Shown: in pieces, positions 5,410-8,921 of the stretch
Numbering within the stretch: position 1 is the first letter of the stretch
Layout: every line of letters starts with the position of its first letter
Source of the DNA: Actinomycetes bacterium
GTDB lineage: Bacteria; Actinomycetota; Actinomycetes; Actinomycetales; Cellulomonadaceae
Assembly (NCBI GenBank): GCA_023425905.1
Contig: JAFABT010000374.1
Location: forward strand, 1 to 8,921
Length of the DNA: 8,921 nt
Direction: 5' to 3'
Position numbers and translations under genes: made by a program
Notes under the pieces: model-generated
The model's input: only the letters and a program-made list of their open reading frames with translations
Told to the model about the DNA's origin: nothing
The model's database searches: none

Positions 5410-5488
5410 TCGCCGTTGACGAGGCCAGGCGGCAGGATGTCCACGAGGCGTCCGTCACCGGCGACGGGCGCACGAGGAGGGACACGCC

Positions 5489-6541
5489 GTGCGACTCGGG
5501 TTCCACACGGGCTACTGGTCTTCAGGACCGCCCGCGGGCGCGCTCGACGCAGTGGCCGCCGCCGACGACCTCGGCCTCGACTCGGTGTGGACGGCCGAGG
5601 CCTACGGGTCCGACGCCCTCACCCCGCTCGCGTGGTGGGGCGCGACGACCCGCAGGGTGCGCCTCGGCACCGCCGTGTGCCAGATGGCGGCCCGCACCCC
5701 GACGGCGACCGCCATGGCTGCGCTCACGCTCGACCACCTCTCCGGCGGGCGCATGGTGCTCGGCCTCGGCGCCTCGGGCCCGCAGGTCGTCGAGGGCTGG
5801 TACGGACAGCCCTACTCCCGCCCGCTGGCCCGCACCCGCGAGTACGTCCAGATCGTCCGGGAGGTGCTCGCCCGGCAGGCGCCCGTCGTGCACGACGGCA
5901 CGTTCTACCCGCTGCCCTACCGCGGGGACGACGCGACCGGTCTAGGCCGACCCCTGCGCTCGACCGTCCACCCGCTGCGCGCGACGCTGCCGATCCACCT
6001 CGCCGCACAAGGCCCACGCAACACCGCACTCGCGGCTGAGATCGCCGACGGCTGGCTGCCGGCGTTCTTCAGCCCACGGGCGGACCAGGCGGCCCGCGAG
6101 CGGCTCGCCGAGGGGTTCGCGCGCCGCCCCGAGCCGGGCACGCATGGTGCGGGCCCGTGCCCGGCAGCCGACTTCGAGGTCGCTGCGACCGTTCCGGTGG
6201 CCCTCGGGCCCGACGTCGACCGAGCCGCCGACCAGTTGCGCCCGCACCTCGCGCTCTACATCGGCGGCATGGGTGCGACCGGGGCGAACTTCCACCGCGA
6301 CGCCCTCGAACGACTCGGCCACGACGCGGCGTGCGCCCGGGTCGCGGAGCTGTGGGACCGGGGCGACCGGGCGGCCGCGGCCGCAGCCGTCCCGACCGAG
6401 CTCGTCCTCGACGTCGCGCTCGCCGGCAACGCCGACGATCTCGCGACCCAGGGGCGCGTCTGGCGCTCGACCGTCGTCACGACCCTCGTGCTGCAGGCGG
6501 ACCCCCGTCACCTTCCCGCGATCGTCGCCGCGCTGGGTTGA
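5489..6541 (+). CDS. LLM class F420-dependent oxidoreductase (Rv3520c-like)
   Basis: This 350-residue luciferase-like (LLM) protein folds as a TIM barrel that normally binds reduced coenzyme F420 or FMN. Visible motifs are MRLGFHTGYW (1-10), DLGLDSVWTAEAYGSDA (27-43), RVRLGTAV (56-63), the long conserved stretch MAARTPTATAMAALTLDHLSGGR at 66-88, LGLGASGPQVVEGWYG (91-106), and YIGGMGATGANFHRDALERLGH (257-278), typical of the F420 branch near mycobacterial Rv3520c. Substrate is unknown. The GTG at 5489 is chosen because AGGAGG (5475-5480) lies eight bases upstream and the first residues are the family's start. It is probably its own transcription unit, with hairpins on both sides. It lies before a sulfonate-type importer, so a desulfonating role like that of the FMN enzyme SsuD is conceivable, but the motifs are of F420 type. 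Confidence 0.9.
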   Translation: MRLGFHTGYWSSGPPAGALDAVAAADDLGLDSVWTAEAYGSDALTPLAWWGATTRRVRLGTAVCQMAARTPTATAMAALTLDHLSGGRMVLGLGASGPQVVEGWYGQPYSRPLARTREYVQIVREVLARQAPVVHDGTFYPLPYRGDDATGLGRPLRSTVHPLRATLPIHLAAQGPRNTALAAEIADGWLPAFFSPRADQAARERLAEGFARRPEPGTHGAGPCPAADFEVAATVPVALGPDVDRAADQLRPHLALYIGGMGATGANFHRDALERLGHDAACARVAELWDRGDRAAAAAAVPTELVLDVALAGNADDLATQGRVWRSTVVTTLVLQADPRHLPAIVAALG

Positions 6542-6543
6542 GG

Positions 6544-6560
6544 CCGGCGAGCAGCGCCGG
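6544..6560 (+). terminator. Hairpin directly after the LLM oxidoreductase gene
   Basis: CCGGCG (6544-6549) pairs with CGCCGG (6555-6560) over an AGCAG loop, two bases after the stop codon. No U-run follows. A second hairpin, GCGCCT-CAGAA-AGGCGC (6596-6612), lies 35 bases further on and is followed by a GTCTTGTCTT stretch at 6624-6633; either could end the transcript. Confidence 0.5.
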
Positions 6561-6660
6561 GACCCACGGCGTTGGTCTCATTATGTGGTCGAATGGCGCC
6601 TCAGAAAGGCGCAGTTCAGGGGAGTCTTGTCTTAACTAGTGAGACAGATTCGTCGCGTCG

Positions 6661-6690
6661 TTGCTCGTGTCGTCGCGGGCGCTCTACTGT
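6661..6690 (+). promoter_or_regulatory. Candidate promoter of the Cys-leader/sulfonate-importer unit
   Basis: TTGCTC (6661-6666), an 18-base spacer and TACTGT (6685-6690) is the best promoter-like pair between the LLM gene and the leader ORF. Transcription would start near 6697, about 70 nt before the leader ATG. The -10 is only moderate, and the A/T-rich segment at 6570-6650 may hold a better or regulated start. Confidence 0.35.
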
Positions 6691-6767
6691 CGACCCGTTC
6701 CGACGTGCGAGCATCGCGACCGGAATGCGAGACACCCGCAGCTCGACCAGGAACAGGAGGACCCGCC

Positions 6768-6860
6768 ATGACCCCTCGCGCGACGATCGTCACGGCCCGT
6801 CCGATGCCTGCCTCGGCTGCCTGTCCCGCAGCGTGCTGCGCCCCGCGCTGCTGTCGGTGA
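6768..6860 (+). CDS. Cysteine-rich leader peptide (putative attenuator ORF) upstream of the sulfonate importer
   Basis: This 30-codon ORF ends AACPAACCAPRCCR before TGA (6858-6860). Cys codons stand at 6822, 6834, 6837, 6849 and 6852, so 5 of the last 12 residues are Cys. A near-perfect AGGAGG (6755-6760) lies seven bases before the ATG at 6768, which makes real translation likely and rules for this start over the longer in-frame ORF beginning at 6639. No domain or signal sequence is seen. Like the peptide before cysK, it should act by ribosome stalling at Cys codons when charged Cys-tRNA is scarce. A hairpin arm (6855-6859) overlaps its stop codon. The bases GCTGCTGTCG occur in the same codon phase near the end of both leaders (2119-2128 and 6847-6856), hinting at common origin or common constraint. 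Function is inferred from layout. Confidence 0.75.
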   Translation: MTPRATIVTARPMPASAACPAACCAPRCCR

Positions 6861-6869
6861 CCCCCACCG
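6855..6869 (+). promoter_or_regulatory. Hairpin overlapping the leader stop codon
   Basis: CGGTG (6855-6859) pairs with CACCG (6865-6869) over an ACCCC loop, and the TGA stop (6858-6860) lies within its 5' arm. The same arm could instead pair with CACCG copies at 6901-6905 or 6906-6910, so several exclusive folds are possible. A terminating ribosome would mask the arm; one stalled at the inner Cys codons would not. Confidence 0.4.
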
Positions 6870-6917
6870 CACCCGCCCCGCGCCCCTAGCACCCTCCCGG
6901 CACCGCACCGGCACCTC

Positions 6918-6953
6918 GCGGCAGAGCTCGCGGTCGTCCGAGCGCACTGCCGC
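6918..6953 (+). promoter_or_regulatory. Composite stem-loop before the ABC ATPase start
   Basis: GCGGCA (6918-6923) pairs with TGCCGC (6948-6953). Inside it GCTCG (6926-6930) pairs with CGAGC (6939-6943) over an 8-base loop, with a small asymmetric internal loop between the two helices. A C-rich, U-poor run follows. It is the best candidate for the expression-platform hairpin, either a terminator or a helix limiting access to the Shine-Dalgarno GAGGA at 6979-6983. Confidence 0.45.
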
Positions 6954-6988
6954 CCCCCTCCCCCGCTCGCCCCGTCCCGAGGACACCC

Positions 6989-7825
6989 ATGGCCATCACC
7001 GCCGCTCCACCGCACACGTCGACCGCCCAGCAGGTCGCCCTCACCGGCGTCGGTCGCACCTTCAGCACCCGGACAGGACCCCGGCCAGTCCTGCGCAACG
7101 TCGACCTCACGATCGAGGCCGGGGAGATCGTCGCGCTCATCGGGCCCTCCGGCTGCGGCAAGTCGACGCTGCTGCGTCAGGTCATCGGACTCGACGAGCC
7201 CGACACCGGCACGATCGTCCTCGGCTCCGTCCCACGGCACCGGATCGACCCGCGCGTCGCCGTCGCCTTCCAGGAGCCCCGGCTGCTGCCGTGGCGCACG
7301 CTCGCGCAGAACGTCGCGCTCGGGCTCCCCGCCGGGACCAACCGAGCCGCAGGCGCCGCACGCGTCTCCGAGCTGCTCGCCCTCGTCGGCCTCGCCGAGT
7401 GCGCCGGCCTCCGGCCCCGGCAGGTCTCCGGGGGCATGGCCCAGCGCGTCTCACTCGCCCGGGCCCTCGCCCGCAACCCCGCCGTCCTCCTGCTCGACGA
7501 GCCCTTCGGGGCGCTCGACGCCCTCACCCGCCTCAAGATGCAGGACCTCCTGCTCGAGATCCGGGCCGCCGAGCCGACGACCGTCCTCCTCGTCACCCAC
7601 GACGTCGAGGAGGCGCTCTACCTCGCGGACCGCGTCGTCGTCATGGGAAACCTCGCCAAGGGCGCGCCCGACTCGGTCCTCGACGTCATCACGGTGCCCG
7701 GCACCCGCCCTCGAGACCGCGCCTCCGTCGAGCTCGCCGAGCTCCGGGCCACGTTGCTCGAAGGCCTTGGCGTCCAGACGCACCACACCGCCGCCCTGCC
7801 CGACGACGGCCACCACTCGATCTAG
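6989..7825 (+). CDS. ssuB: ABC transporter ATP-binding protein, sulfonate/nitrate/taurine family
   Basis: This cytoplasmic ATPase powers an importer of the SsuB/TauB/NrtD type. Its 278 residues carry a complete nucleotide-binding domain: Walker A GPSGCGKST (52-60), Q-loop FQEPRLLPW (94-102), signature VSGGMAQR (146-153), Walker B LLLDEPF (167-173), D-loop GALD (174-177) and switch His in THD (H204). The EPRLLPW loop and FGALDALTR are typical of the sulfonate/nitrate/taurine group. The C-terminal tail (about 225-278) is polar and ends in a His-rich stretch with no added domain. The ATG at 6989 has GAGGA five bases before it. Substrate assignment rests on the adjacent binding protein and the Cys-rich leader; taurine or another organosulfur compound is possible. 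The permease gene is not seen and probably lies downstream. The symbol is by family resemblance. Confidence 0.88.
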   Translation: MAITAAPPHTSTAQQVALTGVGRTFSTRTGPRPVLRNVDLTIEAGEIVALIGPSGCGKSTLLRQVIGLDEPDTGTIVLGSVPRHRIDPRVAVAFQEPRLLPWRTLAQNVALGLPAGTNRAAGAARVSELLALVGLAECAGLRPRQVSGGMAQRVSLARALARNPAVLLLDEPFGALDALTRLKMQDLLLEIRAAEPTTVLLVTHDVEEALYLADRVVVMGNLAKGAPDSVLDVITVPGTRPRDRASVELAELRATLLEGLGVQTHHTAALPDDGHHSI

Positions 7826-7913
7826 CGGGCCTGCACGCCCCCGGCTCGTCCCGACCTGCTCGACCTCACCACTCCACCGCGCCACCCCGGCCCGGGACCT
7901 ACCAAGGAGAACC

Positions 7914-8921
7914 ATGAAGATCCGCACCGCTCAGCCCCTCGCCGCCGTGGCCGTCTCCGCCGCCCTGATGCTCAGCGGGTGCGCAGCAGGTGAGGGCAGC
8001 GCCCCCGCCGCCGGCGCGACGAGCGGGGCGTGGAGCTCGACGACGCTCAACATCGACTGGGCCACGTACAACCCGCTCTCGCTCATCATCAAGGACAAGG
8101 GCTGGATCGAGGCCGAGCTCGGCGACGACGTCACGGTCAACTGGGTGCAGTCCGCCGGGTCGAACAAGGCCAACGAGAACCTGCGCGCCGGCGCGATCGA
8201 CATCGGCTCGACCGCAGGCTCCGCCGCGCTCCTCGCCCGGTCGAACGCCTCGCCGATCAAGACCCTCGCGCTCTACTCCCAGCCGGAGTGGGCCGCGATC
8301 GTCGTCGGCAAGGACTCCCCCATCACCTCGGTGCCCGAGCTCACGGGCAAGTCGATCGCCGCGACCAAGGGCACCGACCCGTACTTCTTCCTGCTGCAGA
8401 CCCTCGCCGAGCACGACCTCACGCTCGGCGACGTCGAGGTGCAGAACATCCAGCACGCCGACGGCAAGACGGCGCTCGAGACCGGAGCCGTCGACGCGTG
8501 GTCGGGGCTCGACCCCCTCATGGCTGCGAGCGAAGAGACGGCCGGATCGCGCCTCATCTACCGCAACATCGACTTCAACACCTACGGCTTCCTCAACGCG
8601 ACCGAGTCGTTCGTCACGAAGTCGCCCGACCTCGCCCAGGTCGTCGTCAACGCGTACGAGAAGGCGCGCGAGTACGCGATCGCCAACCCGCAGGAGGTCG
8701 TCGACGCTCTCGCCGCCGCGGCGCAGATCGACCCCGCCGTCGCGTCGAAGGTCATCACCGAACGCACCGTGCTCGACCTCGACCCGAAGCCCGGCCAGAA
8801 GCAGCTCGACGTGCTCAAGGTCGTCGGACCGATCTTCGTGGAGTCCGGGGACGTCGCCGACCAGGCGACGATCGACGCCGCGCTGAGCAGCCTGTTCGAC
8901 ACCCAGTTCATCGAGAAGGCC
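7914..8921 (+). CDS. ssuA: Aliphatic sulfonate-type ABC transporter substrate-binding lipoprotein (3' end outside the window)
   Basis: The frame is open from the ATG at 7914 to the window edge, giving 336 residues, close to full length for the family. AAGGAG (7904-7909) precedes the ATG. A signal peptide with lipobox LSGC (20-23) predicts a lipoprotein anchored at Cys23 on the outer face of the membrane. The periplasmic-binding-protein type 2 fold shows WATYNPLSL (49-57), SAGSNKANENLRAGAIDIGS (80-99), PEWAAIVVGKDSPI (124-137), AATKGTDPYFFLLQTLAEH (149-167), TALETGAVDAWSGLDP (186-201) and RNIDFNTYGFLN (218-229), all characteristic of SsuA-like sulfonate binders. It should capture an organosulfonate and hand it to the permease and SsuB. 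It follows ssuB by 88 bp, with no clear terminator or promoter between them, so the two are likely co-transcribed. Confidence 0.88.
   Translation, partial: MKIRTAQPLAAVAVSAALMLSGCAAGEGSAPAAGATSGAWSSTTLNIDWATYNPLSLIIKDKGWIEAELGDDVTVNWVQSAGSNKANENLRAGAIDIGSTAGSAALLARSNASPIKTLALYSQPEWAAIVVGKDSPITSVPELTGKSIAATKGTDPYFFLLQTLAEHDLTLGDVEVQNIQHADGKTALETGAVDAWSGLDPLMAASEETAGSRLIYRNIDFNTYGFLNATESFVTKSPDLAQVVVNAYEKAREYAIANPQEVVDALAAAAQIDPAVASKVITERTVLDLDPKPGQKQLDVLKVVGPIFVESGDVADQATIDAALSSLFDTQFIEKA

Noticed and set aside
5416..5438. TTGACG (5416-5421) as -35 of a promoter for the LLM gene
   Set aside because: The hexamer is good, but no TANNNT-like -10 lies 16-19 bases downstream; CAGGAT at 5433 is only 11 bases away.
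2254..5506. Long antisense ORFs, such as minus-strand 2254-3390 and 4271-5506
   Set aside because: They lie opposite clear genes (cysK, DUF1648), are rich in Arg/Asp/Gly and have no family motifs. In GC-rich genomes stop codons are rare in such frames, so these are shadows.
4447..6039. 530-codon + strand ORF spanning the DUF1648 and LLM genes
   Set aside because: It is the off-frame reading of two well-supported genes and consists largely of Arg, Pro and Ala.
6575..6645. Separated inverted repeat GTCTCA / TGAGAC as an operator before the second leader
   Set aside because: Only 6 bp with a 59-base gap and no extension on either side; expected by chance, and it does not match any operator I can name with confidence.
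6639..6767. Longer in-frame start for the second leader ORF (73 residues from 6639)
   Set aside because: AGGAGG is placed exactly for the ATG at 6768, and the longer form would begin upstream of the candidate promoter. The added residues show nothing recognisable.

Overview
The window comes from a high-GC actinobacterium. Codon third positions are almost always G or C, several genes overlap by 4 bp, and one mRNA looks leaderless. A Pro-Thr linker with a family 2 cellulose-binding module, an F420-type luciferase-like oxidoreductase and paired DUF3105/DUF305 genes all fit Micrococcales, probably a Cellulomonadaceae-like lineage (inference; no species is claimed). Every gene I can support is on the + strand.

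Layout: (1) 2-364 is the C-terminal end of a secreted, cellulose-binding enzyme. (2) 365-528 is an unusually structured intergenic region: a 20-bp, one-mismatch inverted repeat encloses a MarR-like palindrome, a good -10 box and a strong hairpin. (3) 529-1895 holds a translationally coupled pair of exported or membrane-anchored DUF3105 and DUF305 proteins. (4) 1896-2313 holds terminator-like hairpins, a promoter, a 27-codon cysteine-rich leader ORF and a structured RNA, leading into (5) cysK (2314-3249) and cysE (3308-3901), which end at a strong hairpin terminator. (6) 4023-5389 is a YtrA-type GntR regulator, apparently leaderless and autoregulated, overlapping a DUF1648 membrane protein. (7) 5489-6541 is an F420-type LLM oxidoreductase. 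(8) 6542-6988 holds a terminator, a candidate promoter and a second cysteine-rich leader ORF (30 codons, strong Shine-Dalgarno), leading into (9) an aliphatic-sulfonate-type ABC importer: ATPase (6989-7825) and lipoprotein binding protein (7914 to the window end, still open).

The main point is the sulfur theme. Both sulfur transcription units, cysteine synthesis from serine (CysE then CysK) and organosulfur uptake (SsuB/SsuA-like), are preceded by a short ORF whose 3' end is packed with Cys codons (4 of 27 and 5 of 30 residues). In both, an RNA hairpin arm overlaps the leader stop codon, and the same 9-base word lies about 77 nt before the main start codon. This is the expected layout of a ribosome-mediated, cysteine-sensing attenuator that would switch sulfur uptake and cysteine synthesis together. 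Polycysteine leader ORFs acting this way are known from mycobacteria; this pair and its RNA folding are inferred from sequence alone.
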